From NCBI RefSeq assembly GCF_002900095.1, contig NZ_LLKN01000003.1, positions 178,638 to 242,637 of the forward strand: a stretch of 64,000 bases of DNA, given 5' to 3'. The position numbers were made by a program, and so were the translations under genes. Positions 8,874 through 18,136 of this stretch are shown here, piece after piece. The DNA comes from Salegentibacter mishustinae (GTDB lineage: Bacteria; Bacteroidota; Bacteroidia; Flavobacteriales; Flavobacteriaceae). The number at the start of each line of letters is the position of its first letter. Position 1 is the first letter of the stretch. The notes below the pieces were generated by a model. That model was not told the origin of the DNA, did not search any database, and saw nothing but the letters and a program-made list of their open reading frames with translations.

Positions 8874-9502
8874 TTCACTTCAATAATTACCTCATCAAGA
8901 GGTCGTCGTACTTTTTTAAATTCAGAAAACATATCGTCTTCTGCACGATACCCTACCGGTAAAGCCAAAACCGATTTTAAATTATGCGCTTCTAAATTTA
9001 GAAGTTCATCGTATTTATCGGGTTCAAAGCCTTCCATCGGGCAGGCATCTATTTCTTCGGTAGCGCAAACGGTTAGTAGCGTTCCTAAACTTAAATAGGC
9101 CTGGTTTAGCGCCCATGCGTGTACTTCCTCTTCTGCTTTAGATTCAAAACTATCTACCAGAGATTTTTTAAAAGGCTCTAAAACCTCATCGGGGGTTTCC
9201 CTTAGGTGTTTTACCCTTTTGAAATATTGTTCAATAAAATCCTTATCAACTTTCTTTTCAATACAAATCACTAAAACGTGGGAGGCAGTATTCAACTGCT
9301 GCTGATTCCAGGAAGCACTTTTTAACTTTTCCTGAAGTTCTTTGTTACGCACTACTACCATTTTTAAGGGTTGTAACCCATAGGAAGTTGCGGTAAGATT
9401 AAAAGCTTCTTTTAGAATGTCTATTTTTTCTGAAGAAAGTATTTTCTCCGGATTGAACTTTTTGGTGGCATAACGCCATTGTAAAGCTTTAATATTCGTC
9501 AT
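8870..9502 (-). CDS. NAD(P)H-dependent nitroreductase family oxidoreductase
   Basis: 210 residues of the FMN-dependent nitroreductase fold, close in layout to NfsB/YdjA-type enzymes: an N-terminal WRYATKKFNPEK, then TATSYGLQPLKMVVV, and GFEPDKYDELLNL towards the C-terminus. It would reduce quinones or nitro compounds in the cytoplasm; the true substrate is unknown. It converges on ribB and the two stop codons overlap by four bases. No partner gene suggests a pathway. Confidence 0.88.
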   Translation of the reverse strand: MTNIKALQWRYATKKFNPEKILSSEKIDILKEAFNLTATSYGLQPLKMVVVRNKELQEKLKSASWNQQQLNTASHVLVICIEKKVDKDFIEQYFKRVKHLRETPDEVLEPFKKSLVDSFESKAEEEVHAWALNQAYLSLGTLLTVCATEEIDACPMEGFEPDKYDELLNLEAHNLKSVLALPVGYRAEDDMFSEFKKVRRPLDEVIIEVN

Positions 9503-9628
9503 TTTTCACAAATTCTTTTAATAATTTCAAAGGTAAACATTCACATTCATTGCTTAAAGCATCCTCAATAAATTAAACATATAGGTAAACTAATATTCTT
9601 TATCTTCGTGTTATAACCGCCGAGGTCT

Positions 9629-10261
9629 ATGAAGCTTTTTAGAAAACTAATTCTTGCTTTTGCACTTTTTGTAATTATAGGCATCCTTATCATTTTTGGA
9701 CTGGAAGCTTATATCCAAAAAGAAACTTCAAACCTCATTTATTCTGAAATCACAGAATTACCCAGTGCTAAAACAGGAATAATCCTGGGAGCCAGCGTGC
9801 ACGCAGATGGGAAATTATCGCCTATTTTACAAGATCGTGTAGAAACTGCCTATCAACTTTACCAGCAAAATAAAATTGAAAACTTCCTGATAAGCGGAGA
9901 TCACAGAACCGACGATTATGATGAAGTTAATGCAATAAAAAATTACCTCATTGAGAAAGGGGTTTCTGCTCAAGACATCATTTTAGATCACTCGGGTTTT
10001 GACACTTACGATAGTATGTTTAGAGCAAAAGCAGTTTTTGAAATTGAAGACGCCATTGTGATCACGCAAAAATTTCATTTACCCCGTAGTCTTTATATCG
10101 CTAAAAACCTCGATGCATCCTATAGAGGTTTTGAAGCCGCTCCTTTAGCTTACACTTCTTCTGAAACGATTAAGCGCCGTGAACAACTTGCTAATTTTAA
10201 AGCTATTTGGGAACTAATTACCAATCAAAAACCCACTACATTGGAAAACCGAATAGATTAA
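9629..10261 (+). CDS. SanA/YdcF-like DUF218 membrane-anchored protein
   Basis: 210 residues with one N-terminal membrane helix (about 7-27) and a DUF218 domain: GIILGASVHADGKLSPIL, then FLISGDH and ITQKFHLPRS. This matches the SanA branch, inner-membrane proteins whose loss weakens the envelope barrier in enterobacteria. The biochemical activity of the family is unsettled. A -7-like TATCTTCG lies at 9601-9608. The gene stands alone, with a dispersed repeat right after its stop. Confidence 0.85.
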   Translation: MKLFRKLILAFALFVIIGILIIFGLEAYIQKETSNLIYSEITELPSAKTGIILGASVHADGKLSPILQDRVETAYQLYQQNKIENFLISGDHRTDDYDEVNAIKNYLIEKGVSAQDIILDHSGFDTYDSMFRAKAVFEIEDAIVITQKFHLPRSLYIAKNLDASYRGFEAAPLAYTSSETIKRREQLANFKAIWELITNQKPTTLENRID

Positions 10262-10264
10262 ATC

Positions 10265-10363
10265 TTTACTCGATAATCGAGATTAAAAGCACCGAGGCTT
10301 GCCTCGAAATTAAATTATGTTTTTCAATTAATGCTTCGTGAGCTTACTCTGAAGTAGTTTACC
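10265..10363. repeat. dispersed intergenic repeat, copy A
   Basis: Fills the gap between the SanA-like and holin-like genes. It begins TTTACTCGataatCGAG, contains the palindrome CGAGGCttGCCTCG and ends GAAGTAGTTTACC. The reverse complement of 17960-18060 aligns with it along nearly its whole length. Shorter or rearranged copies lie at 24763 and 26839. It is non-coding; the short palindromes could fold in RNA. Confidence 0.75.
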
Positions 10364-10409
10364 AATTTTTTTTTTACCTTTAAATATACTAACCTTAAAT
10401 ACCTAACAA

Positions 10410-10766
10410 ATGCTTCAATGGGTAGTGCATATAATAATCGATGCCCTGGTATTACTTGCCGCGGCCAATATTATGCCTAAGGTAAAGCTTACAGGTTTTA
10501 AAACAGCTATAATTGTAGCACTTATTATAGGTTTACTAAGCTTCCTGTTAAGTTGGGTGATCACCCTTTTATTAAATGTAGCGACCTTGGGGATTTTTTA
10601 CTTCCTGGGATTAGGATTTGTAACGCGCGTGGTGGCCTACGCCATTATTATCGAGATCGCGGACCAGTTTAGCGATGACTTTAAGACCGAAGGTTTTCTT
10701 CCTTCCCTGTGGTTAGCCATATTTATAGCTATTGTAGGCGGAATTGTAGATGCGATACTTTTTTAG
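10410..10766 (+). CDS. phage holin family 4-like membrane protein (YvlD type)
   Basis: 118 residues, almost wholly hydrophobic, with four predicted membrane helices. The pattern ANIMPKVKLTGFKTAI, then TLGIFYFLGLGF and GFLPSLWLAIFIAIVGGIVDAI (split around charged DQFSDDFKTE), fits the Pfam family Phage_holin_4_2, which includes chromosomal YvlD proteins. Despite the name these are mostly not phage genes, and no phage gene is near. The function is unknown. Confidence 0.82.
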   Translation: MLQWVVHIIIDALVLLAAANIMPKVKLTGFKTAIIVALIIGLLSFLLSWVITLLLNVATLGIFYFLGLGFVTRVVAYAIIIEIADQFSDDFKTEGFLPSLWLAIFIAIVGGIVDAILF

Positions 10767-10789
10767 GTTTTAGTTTGCCTAGACTTTTT

Positions 10790-11908
10790 TCAAGACCGAT
10801 TCTTTTGCTTTTTATTACGGCGGCCAAACCAAATCATAAATCCGGTTACGGGAAGTGCGGCCACAAATAGGCTGGCAAAAAAGGCAATGATTTTACCGAT
10901 AAGCCCAAAATATTGCCCGGTATGTAAACCATAGGTCATTTCCTGTAATTTCATTCCGGCACTTTTGCTGGAGTAGTCGTGATCTTTTAGTAGTGCCCCG
11001 GTTTCAGGATGAAAATAGAAGTTTGATTGATGGTCATAATCCAACGCATCAGGATAGGAACCCGTGGTTATTGGTGCGCTTCCACCCTGCTCCCAAACAA
11101 AGAACATTTCGTCACCGGGTTTTAATTTTAAAGTTTCAGCTAAAGCAATATCCATCGCAGCTTCAGAATAATTAGCACTTTCGATCTGAATATTTAATTG
11201 GTCTTCCGGTTTTTCCTGCCATAAATTTGCAAGATCATAAAGGCCGTGATTCATCCATTCATAGGAAAAACTAAGTCCGGTAATAGCAACAAACAAGGCA
11301 ATTAGTGAAATATACAATCCGGTTACGCTATGCCAGTCGTAATTTAGACGTCGCCACTTCGCATTCCATTTTATTTTTAGCCGTTTCTTTAGGTTTTTTC
11401 GCTTTTTAGGCCACCATAATATTATTCCTGAAACCAGCATAAAAATGAAAATAAGGGTAGAAATACCTATCACCTGTTTTCCTATTTCCGGCGGAAGCCA
11501 AAGATGCATATGCAGATCTTCTACAATAAGAAAAAAGTCATTTTCAAGGTTTTCTTTCTGAAGAAATTCAGCCGAATAAGGATTAAAATAAATATGATAC
11601 GGCACTTCATTTATTAGCGTATACACAAAAGCAGACCGATCGCTACCCTGGTAAACTACCATTCCCGGTTGAGCTTCAGGAAAAAGACTTTTAGTTTTTT
11701 TTTGAAGATTGGACGGTGCTACATATGCTGAAGCTTCAGGAGTTACTTTTCGGTAATCCCTGGTGATATCTTTGATTTCATCGTGAAAAACAAAGATGCA
11801 ACCGGTAACAGCTACTATAAAAACAATAAGACCGGAACCAAGTCCCAGCCATAAATGAAGTTTAGCGATAAACTTCTTAAAGCTATTATTTTTCTTTTTA
11901 TTCTTCAT
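10790..11908 (-). CDS. PepSY-associated transmembrane protein (iron uptake partner)
   Basis: 372 residues with four membrane helices: one near the N-terminus, a pair at about 145-165 and 195-220, and one near the C-terminus. The PepSY_TM signature is visible in KLHLWLGLGSG, LHMHLWLPPEIGKQV, YDWHSVTGLY and LHTGQYFGLIGK. The conserved histidines resemble haem or metal ligands. Such proteins usually sit next to siderophore receptors and are thought to help reduce or release iron at the inner membrane. It is 62 bp downstream of the TonB receptor and surely co-transcribed with it. Confidence 0.9.
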   Translation of the reverse strand: MKNKKKNNSFKKFIAKLHLWLGLGSGLIVFIVAVTGCIFVFHDEIKDITRDYRKVTPEASAYVAPSNLQKKTKSLFPEAQPGMVVYQGSDRSAFVYTLINEVPYHIYFNPYSAEFLQKENLENDFFLIVEDLHMHLWLPPEIGKQVIGISTLIFIFMLVSGIILWWPKKRKNLKKRLKIKWNAKWRRLNYDWHSVTGLYISLIALFVAITGLSFSYEWMNHGLYDLANLWQEKPEDQLNIQIESANYSEAAMDIALAETLKLKPGDEMFFVWEQGGSAPITTGSYPDALDYDHQSNFYFHPETGALLKDHDYSSKSAGMKLQEMTYGLHTGQYFGLIGKIIAFFASLFVAALPVTGFMIWFGRRNKKQKNRS

Positions 11909-11970
11909 CTAAAAAAGTCACCACCAAAACTCAAAACAATTTTAGTGGTGACCAAAGAAATGCTATTTAA

Positions 11971-14451
11971 TTAAAAATTATAAGTTAAGCTTGCTGCAAA
12001 GTTTCTTGGTCTTTGCGGATTTATTGTAGACCAACCGGTATAGTATTCTTCATTTGTAAGATTATTTAACTTCAAATTAATTCCAAATTTATCTACATTA
12101 TAAAACAAAGAGGCGTTTAGAATAGTATAGGATGGTAGCGTGAAAACTCCTGCGGTTTGGCGATTAAAGATCATATTCTCACTAGCATAATTTCCACCAA
12201 AACCAAGTCCGAAACCTTCAAGATTTCCCTGAGTAAAACGATAACTCGCCCAGAAATTAGCTAAAGTTTCAGGCCCTGCAGATTCTGGTCTTCTTCCAAG
12301 AAAATCCACCTGATCAGATTCAGTTAATTCGCTATCGTTATGGCTAAATCCTGCTATTAAATTTAAACCTTCGATAGGGCTGGCAGTTACACTGGCTTCA
12401 AACCCGCGGCTATATTGTTCGCCATCCTGTACAAGGTTAAAAGGATTTTCGGCGTCTTGCATTACTATATTAGAAACCTGGATATCGTAATAACTTAAGG
12501 TAGCTGAAAGGTGATTATTCAGTAAATTAAATTTAGTTCCAACCTCAAATTGCTTTGCTCTTTCCGGGTCAAAAACCAAAGTTCTGCTTTCCCCCGTTTC
12601 AAGGTTATCTACCTGTCTTGGCCCAACGTTACTAAATCCATCCATATAATTTGCGAAAAGCGCTACTTTATCTAGAATTGGCTGATAAACCACTCCAAAT
12701 TTTGGAGATAGCGCAGTCTGGCTATTGGTTTCAGTTTCAAACTGGTCTAATCTTAGGCTGGTCATTAAAGCAAGCTGCGGAGTAAAGTTAAGAACGTTAG
12801 AAATATATGCGCTATAAATATCTTCTTCAGCAATATTGTTATTTCGGTTTACATTTTCTAACAAACCTGCAGTGGCTTCTTTACTAAGAATTCCGCTATC
12901 ATTATCTGTAATATAATTTGCAGGCTCGTAAATTCCGAAAACACTTTCGTTTACATTTTGCAAACTTGCATTCCCAATATAAACATCCCCATTTTTAATA
13001 TAACCGGTATTATTGTCTATCACTCTTCTATTAAAGTAATCCAGGCCAACTACGGTACGGTTACGCATTCCTGCTATTTCAAAATCTCCAATGAAATTCT
13101 GTTGAATATCAGTGCTTAAAGTTGTAGAATTTTGATTGCTTATATAGCGAGAAAAAATAAGTCCTTCATCAAGATTAGTTACTTCCCCGGGTACTTCTTC
13201 CCTATTCTGCTTAAAGCGTGTGGTTTCGTATAAATATGAATAATTCCCCAAAGCTTTAGCCGAACCCGTTGAAACAGCTGTTTGTGAAGTCCATTGGTCT
13301 GAAAGTTCATAATTCATTTGTGCTTGCAAACTAAAGGTTGGATTTTCTACTGTAAGATCGTTACTGGTGTAAGAATTCTCATTATTATAGCCTAATTCTT
13401 CCAGGTTAGTAGCTGTAAGCGGCGCTCCTCTATCTACAAATAGCATTAAAGGATTTGTACTTTCAGAATCATAAAATTCAGTATTTACAAAGAACGAAAG
13501 TTTATCATTTACCTTATAACTTAATGAAGGCGCTACAAACAAAGACTTATTAAAGCCTGCATCCTGGAAGCTATTTTCGGTATGATACGCCGTATTAATT
13601 CTTAAAGCAACATCGCCGGTTTCGTCAAGCGGAGTGTTCACATCGGCAGTTACACGATTAAGCCCGAAGCTGCCAAGAGTGTAAGAAATATTTCCGCCAA
13701 AATAATTATAAGGCTTTTTGGTTGTAATATTTATTAGTCCGCCATAAGAAACAAGGCTACTGCCGTATAAAGTTCCCGAGGGGCCTTTAATCACTTCTAT
13801 ATTTTCCATATTCGCAGGATCTGGACTTCCGTTAGTTAGTGCCGGCAATCCATTTACTAAAGTTGGTTGTACGGGAAAACCTCTAAGAGAAAAATATCCT
13901 GCGCCATCATTGCCACGCCCTGTAGATTCCCAAAGCTTGGTAAGACCTGATGCGTTTTTAATCGCATCGTCAAAATTGGTAATTACCTGTTCCTGTAAAA
14001 GCTCAGCGGTAATATTATTATAAACCTGCGGATTTTCGATCTTTTTAAGTGGCATCTTTGCTACACTTACACTGGTATTTCGGGTAAATTTATTTCCATT
14101 TCCATTTCCCCTCAATACAACTGTACCCAGTTGCTCTTGCTTTCCTATTAAAATAATAGATGGAATTTTTGTGGTTGTACCTGGCTGTACATTAACCTTT
14201 AGGTTTTGGGTCTCATAACCTACATAAGAAACCTGGATGGTATAATTTCCCTCTGGAATATTCTTTAAGCTAAATTCTCCGCGGTTATTGGTTTCATCCC
14301 CAATTTGAAGACCTTTAACTTCTATATTTACATTAGACAACGCATTTGCCTCGCTATTTACTACACTACCTTTTATTGCCCCAGTGCTTTGAGCAAAACT
14401 AATTTGAATAGCAAAAAGAAATAGAATAATGAGGTTCTTTGAAAGCTTCAT
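11971..14451 (-). CDS. TonB-dependent siderophore receptor
   Basis: 826 residues. A signal peptide (to about AQS at residue 22) is followed by a carboxypeptidase-regulatory-like beta-sandwich (about 23-115) common in Bacteroidota receptors. The plug domain comes next, with FDDAIKNASGLTKLWES and the siderophore-receptor-type GPSGTLYGSS. The 22-strand barrel ends in the aromatic residue F (AASLTYNF). It imports ferric siderophores across the outer membrane. The PepSY gene follows. Regulation by iron is likely, but no Fur box could be read with confidence. Confidence 0.93.
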   Translation of the reverse strand: MKLSKNLIILFLFAIQISFAQSTGAIKGSVVNSEANALSNVNIEVKGLQIGDETNNRGEFSLKNIPEGNYTIQVSYVGYETQNLKVNVQPGTTTKIPSIILIGKQEQLGTVVLRGNGNGNKFTRNTSVSVAKMPLKKIENPQVYNNITAELLQEQVITNFDDAIKNASGLTKLWESTGRGNDGAGYFSLRGFPVQPTLVNGLPALTNGSPDPANMENIEVIKGPSGTLYGSSLVSYGGLINITTKKPYNYFGGNISYTLGSFGLNRVTADVNTPLDETGDVALRINTAYHTENSFQDAGFNKSLFVAPSLSYKVNDKLSFFVNTEFYDSESTNPLMLFVDRGAPLTATNLEELGYNNENSYTSNDLTVENPTFSLQAQMNYELSDQWTSQTAVSTGSAKALGNYSYLYETTRFKQNREEVPGEVTNLDEGLIFSRYISNQNSTTLSTDIQQNFIGDFEIAGMRNRTVVGLDYFNRRVIDNNTGYIKNGDVYIGNASLQNVNESVFGIYEPANYITDNDSGILSKEATAGLLENVNRNNNIAEEDIYSAYISNVLNFTPQLALMTSLRLDQFETETNSQTALSPKFGVVYQPILDKVALFANYMDGFSNVGPRQVDNLETGESRTLVFDPERAKQFEVGTKFNLLNNHLSATLSYYDIQVSNIVMQDAENPFNLVQDGEQYSRGFEASVTASPIEGLNLIAGFSHNDSELTESDQVDFLGRRPESAGPETLANFWASYRFTQGNLEGFGLGFGGNYASENMIFNRQTAGVFTLPSYTILNASLFYNVDKFGINLKLNNLTNEEYYTGWSTINPQRPRNFAASLTYNF

Positions 14452-14489
14452 TAGTGTTTGTTTTTATTTAGATTGATTTTAAATACCAC

Positions 14490-14498
14490 GCAAATGTA
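14490..14498 (-). promoter_or_regulatory. -7 promoter box for the TonB receptor operon
   Basis: On the minus strand the sequence reads TACATTTGC, an exact TAnnTTTGC match 39 bp before the receptor ATG. No clear -33 TTG was found at the right distance. Confidence 0.5.
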
Positions 14499-14658
14499 TA
14501 AAGCAAATTGAATTTTTAAAAGCTTATTTATAATTATTTTAAATAAAAATAGCTCGTGAAAGTGCAGCTTTTTGGGTATCAAAGAAATAGATCACAAAAA
14601 TTTATACTGCTAAAAGCACATTTGATCTTTTCTTAACTGCTTCCGGTTACTAATCTTT

Positions 14659-14667
14659 TATATTTGC
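14659..14667 (+). promoter_or_regulatory. -7 promoter box for the HAD hydrolase gene
   Basis: TATATTTGC matches the consensus and lies 17 bp before the ATG at 14684. A second match, TAAATTTGC at 14672-14680, is only 3 bp from the ATG and less likely to be used. Confidence 0.5.
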
Positions 14668-14683
14668 CGCTTAAATTTGCGCT

Positions 14684-15496
14684 ATGATAAAATTGATTGT
14701 TACCGATATGGACGGAACTTTGTTGAATGATCAACACGAGATCCACCCCGATTTTTGGGAAATAGAAGAATCGCTGAATGAAAAGGGAATTATGTTTTCG
14801 GTAGCCAGTGGTCGTCAATTTTATAACCTGGAAAGCAAGTTTGATAGAATTAAAGACCGAATGCTCTTTTTTGCTGAAAATGGCACCCATGTGGTTCATA
14901 AAGGAAAAGATCTTTATGTAAACTCGTTAGATAAGTCAGCCGCAATGGATTTTATTCGAAAAGGAAGGGAACTTCCCGAAACCCATTTGGTTTTGTGTGG
15001 AAAAAGCTCGGCCTATATAGAAAGCAAAGACGATAGCTTCTTTAACGAGATCAATAAATTCTACAAAAGAATTGAAAAGGTTGAAGATCTTACAGAAGTA
15101 GACGACACCATTCTAAAAGTTACTTTTTGCAACTTTAACGGCGTTGAAGAACACACTTTTCCTCATTTTAAAGAATATACAAACGACTATAAGGTAGCTA
15201 TTGCGGCTAATGTTTTTATAGATATTACCTCTATAACTGCAAATAAAGGAAATGCTATAAGCGGAATTCAAAAAGAGTTAGATATTTCTCCTGAGGAAAC
15301 TCTGGTTTTTGGCGATTATCTTAACGACCTGGAAATGATGCAGAACGCGAAATACAGTTATGCGATGAAAAATGCGCATCCTGAAATTATTAATGCGAGC
15401 AATTATATAACTACTTTCAGTAATAACGAAAATGGAGTTTTAAAAACCATAGACGAGCTAGGCTTGCTTAAAGCAGAATATACTCTAAAGAGCTAA
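14684..15496 (+). CDS. Cof-type HAD-IIB family hydrolase
   Basis: 270 residues. HAD motif I is TDMDGTLLND at the N-terminus, and motif IV is FGDYLNDLEMM near the C-terminus, with the family lysine in ITANKGNAISG. The large middle cap makes it a type IIB (Cof) phosphatase acting on small phosphorylated metabolites such as sugar phosphates or phosphorylated cofactors. Substrate unknown. It overlaps the converging VOC gene by four bases at the 3' end. Confidence 0.92.
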   Translation: MIKLIVTDMDGTLLNDQHEIHPDFWEIEESLNEKGIMFSVASGRQFYNLESKFDRIKDRMLFFAENGTHVVHKGKDLYVNSLDKSAAMDFIRKGRELPETHLVLCGKSSAYIESKDDSFFNEINKFYKRIEKVEDLTEVDDTILKVTFCNFNGVEEHTFPHFKEYTNDYKVAIAANVFIDITSITANKGNAISGIQKELDISPEETLVFGDYLNDLEMMQNAKYSYAMKNAHPEIINASNYITTFSNNENGVLKTIDELGLLKAEYTLKS

Positions 15497-15933
15497 ACCT
15501 TATTATCGTTAACTTCAATCCAATAGCCATCGGGATCCTGAAAGTAAATTTGCCTGATCCCGTCGGGCCGGTTGGTGAACGTATCTTTTTCACCTTTCCC
15601 GTTTTCAAAAGGAATATTATTAGTTCTTAGCAAATCCATAAATTCAGATAGATTTGCAGTATTAAAAGCAGAATGAAAACCTTTATGCTTTTCTATTCGC
15701 GCATCGCTTTCCACCAAATGCAACTGTACTTTATTATCTAGCTGAAACCATTTAATATGGTCTCCCAGGCCGCCATTATCTATTTGTTCTAACCCAAGAA
15801 TATTCTTGTAAAAATTCACTGAAGTCTTTAGATCTTTTACCCTAATGGTATCGTGATCTTTTCTAAGCTTAAAGGGATTTGCAGCTGATTTAGCTGAAAA
15901 TAATATGATTATAGCTGAGCCTCTATTCTTCAT
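15493..15933 (-). CDS. VOC family (glyoxalase/dioxygenase-fold) protein
   Basis: 146 residues. The vicinal-oxygen-chelate fold is shown by HDTIRVKDLKTSVNFYKNIL at the start of the domain and IRQIYFQDPDGYWIEVND at its end. The histidine and glutamates could bind a metal, as in glyoxalase I. I chose ATG 15933 rather than a TTG at 15954. The N-terminal 22 residues are hydrophobic (SAIIILFSAKSAANP) and may be a weak signal or anchor, which is unusual for the family. Substrate unknown. Confidence 0.82.
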   Translation of the reverse strand: MKNRGSAIIILFSAKSAANPFKLRKDHDTIRVKDLKTSVNFYKNILGLEQIDNGGLGDHIKWFQLDNKVQLHLVESDARIEKHKGFHSAFNTANLSEFMDLLRTNNIPFENGKGEKDTFTNRPDGIRQIYFQDPDGYWIEVNDNKV

Positions 15934-16079
15934 CTCCAAAAAAATTTTCTTCAAAGTAGCAATAAACCTACTTTCTTACAAAAAAAATACTCTTTGATAT
16001 ATTATAATGAAAATTACGTAAATTTATTCAGCATAGTTCGTTGATAATCAGAATACATCACTAACCAAAACTTATAATT

Positions 16080-17951
16080 ATGAAGCTCTTAATTTATCTC
16101 CTGGCTTTTGTTAGCCTGCCATTACTCGCACAGGAAGCAATCCAACCAAAAGATTATACCATTGAACAATTTTATGAAAACACTCGAATAGCGGGAGGTT
16201 ATTTTTCTCCTGATGAAGACAAATTGCTGGTAAGTTCAGATAAAAGTGGAATATTTAATCTATTTGAAATTGATATTTCGAACGCAGAAATGCAACAAAT
16301 CACTAACTCTAAAGAAGATTCTTACTTCGCTATAGATTATGTTCCAAATTCAGAGAATATGCTTTATTCCGCAGATAAAGGCGGTAACGAGATCAATCAT
16401 ATTTACCTATTGGAAGAAAACGGAAATTCCACAGATCTAACCCCGGGTGAAAATGAAAAAGCACAGTTTGCAGGTTGGAATAAAGATAAATCTGGCTTCT
16501 ATTATATTTCAAATAAAAGAAACCCACAATTTTTTGACCTCTATGAAATGGATATGCAGAGTCTGGAAAGCGAAATGATCTATAAAAATGAAGAAAATCT
16601 TACGGTAGAGGATATTTCTCACCATGGGCAACTCCTGGCACTCTCAAAATCAATCACTACCAGTGAAAACAAGCTCTTTCTTTATAACCTTCAAACCAAA
16701 GAAATGACAGAGCTTTCAGCCAAAGCTGCACAATATTCGGCTTCGGGTTTTGATAAAAACGATGAGCACTTCTATTACATTACTAACGCCGGACGAGAAT
16801 TTAAAAGCCTAATTGAATATAATTTAAAAACCAAAAAAAGCAACAACCTGTTTGAAACCAATTGGGATGTAATGTATAGTTACCTTAGTGAAAATGATAA
16901 ATACCGTGTAATAGGAATTAATGAAGATGGTAAGAATAGCCTGATAATTAACAATACGCAAACCGGTGAAGAAGTAGATCTTCCAGATATGCAAAATGAA
17001 GATATTGTAGCCGTAAATATTTCAGATAGCGAAGAATTAATGAGGCTTACCATTGGTACCGCCAAGGCTCCAAATAATCTTTATGTGTATGATTTTTCAT
17101 CTGGAGACCTAAAGAAATTAACCAACACCTTAAACCCTGAAATAGATGCTGAAGATTTGGTTTCGGCTGAAGTTGTTCGCTACGAATCTTTTGACGGCCT
17201 GGAGATTCCAGCTATTTATTACAAACCTCATCAAGCTTCAGAAAATAATAAAGTACCGGCATTGGTTTGGGTGCATGGTGGTCCGGGCGGTCAATCGCGA
17301 GTAGGTTATTCTGCATTAATTCAATATTTGGTAAACCAGGGTTATGCGATACTGGCTGTAAATAACCGTGGCAGTAGCGGTTATGGAAAAACCTTTTTTA
17401 GAATGGATGATAAAAAACATGGTGATGAAGATCTTAAAGATTGTATTTGGGGCAGAAAATGGCTTCAAGATCAAGAATATATAGACGCTGATAAAATAGG
17501 AATAATAGGCGGCAGCTATGGTGGATACATGACGATGGCCGCCATGACTTTTACTCCAGATGAGTTTGAGGCGGGAGTAAATATTTTTGGTGTTACCAAC
17601 TGGCTGCGCACCTTAAAATCTATCCCTCCTTACTGGGAAGCTTTTCGTGAGGCACTTTATGAGGAAATGGGTGACCCGGTAAAAGATTCTATAGCTCTAT
17701 ATAATAAATCACCGCTTTTTCATGCTGACCAGGTTAAAAATCCCGTTATGGTTTTACAAGGAGCAAACGATCCCAGGGTACTCCAGGTAGAATCTGATGA
17801 AATTGTAGCCGCTTTAAAGGAAAATGATGTACCAGTAGAATACATTGTTTTTGAAGATGAGGGCCACGGATTTATCAAAAAAGAAAATGAAATTAAAGCT
17901 TACAGGCAAATCAGGGAATTTCTGGATAAATACTTAAAAGAAGAAGAATAG
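16080..17951 (+). CDS. S9 family (prolyl oligopeptidase-like) peptidase, secreted
   Basis: 623 residues. A signal peptide (MKLLIYLLAFVSLPLLAQ) leads to a TolB-like beta-propeller (about 30-370) and an alpha/beta hydrolase domain. The catalytic serine is in GGSYGGYMT, the aspartate in GANDPRV and the histidine in EDEGHGF, and WVHGGPGG forms the oxyanion region. Such enzymes cut short peptides in the periplasm, acting as dipeptidyl or acylaminoacyl peptidases; the exact specificity is not visible. The gene is single, followed by a dispersed repeat. Confidence 0.93.
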   Translation: MKLLIYLLAFVSLPLLAQEAIQPKDYTIEQFYENTRIAGGYFSPDEDKLLVSSDKSGIFNLFEIDISNAEMQQITNSKEDSYFAIDYVPNSENMLYSADKGGNEINHIYLLEENGNSTDLTPGENEKAQFAGWNKDKSGFYYISNKRNPQFFDLYEMDMQSLESEMIYKNEENLTVEDISHHGQLLALSKSITTSENKLFLYNLQTKEMTELSAKAAQYSASGFDKNDEHFYYITNAGREFKSLIEYNLKTKKSNNLFETNWDVMYSYLSENDKYRVIGINEDGKNSLIINNTQTGEEVDLPDMQNEDIVAVNISDSEELMRLTIGTAKAPNNLYVYDFSSGDLKKLTNTLNPEIDAEDLVSAEVVRYESFDGLEIPAIYYKPHQASENNKVPALVWVHGGPGGQSRVGYSALIQYLVNQGYAILAVNNRGSSGYGKTFFRMDDKKHGDEDLKDCIWGRKWLQDQEYIDADKIGIIGGSYGGYMTMAAMTFTPDEFEAGVNIFGVTNWLRTLKSIPPYWEAFREALYEEMGDPVKDSIALYNKSPLFHADQVKNPVMVLQGANDPRVLQVESDEIVAALKENDVPVEYIVFEDEGHGFIKKENEIKAYRQIREFLDKYLKEEE

Positions 17952-17959
17952 AGTTGCTC

Positions 17960-18060
17960 AGGCAAACTACTTCGAAGCAAGTTCACTAAGTATTACGATT
18001 GGAAAATGTAATTTTTTTCGAGGCAAAACTCGAATCATTTAATCTCCATTTTCGAGTAAA
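17960..18060. repeat. dispersed intergenic repeat, copy B (inverted relative to A)
   Basis: The reverse complement of this stretch aligns with 10265-10363 over nearly its full length, sharing TTTACTCG, GAGATTAAA, TTGCCTCGAA and GAAGTAGTTTGCC-type blocks. It lies between the S9 peptidase and the DUF389 gene. Confidence 0.75.
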
Positions 18061-18136
18061 CTCTAAAACTCCGGTTAAACATTTAGTACCGATTTCAAAA
18101 AGCCTTATCTTGGTCTTGCAATCGCAATAACTGACT

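Noticed and set aside
10410..10766. Prophage remnant suggested by the holin name
   Set aside because: The holin-4-like family is widespread as an ordinary chromosomal membrane protein and no phage gene is nearby.
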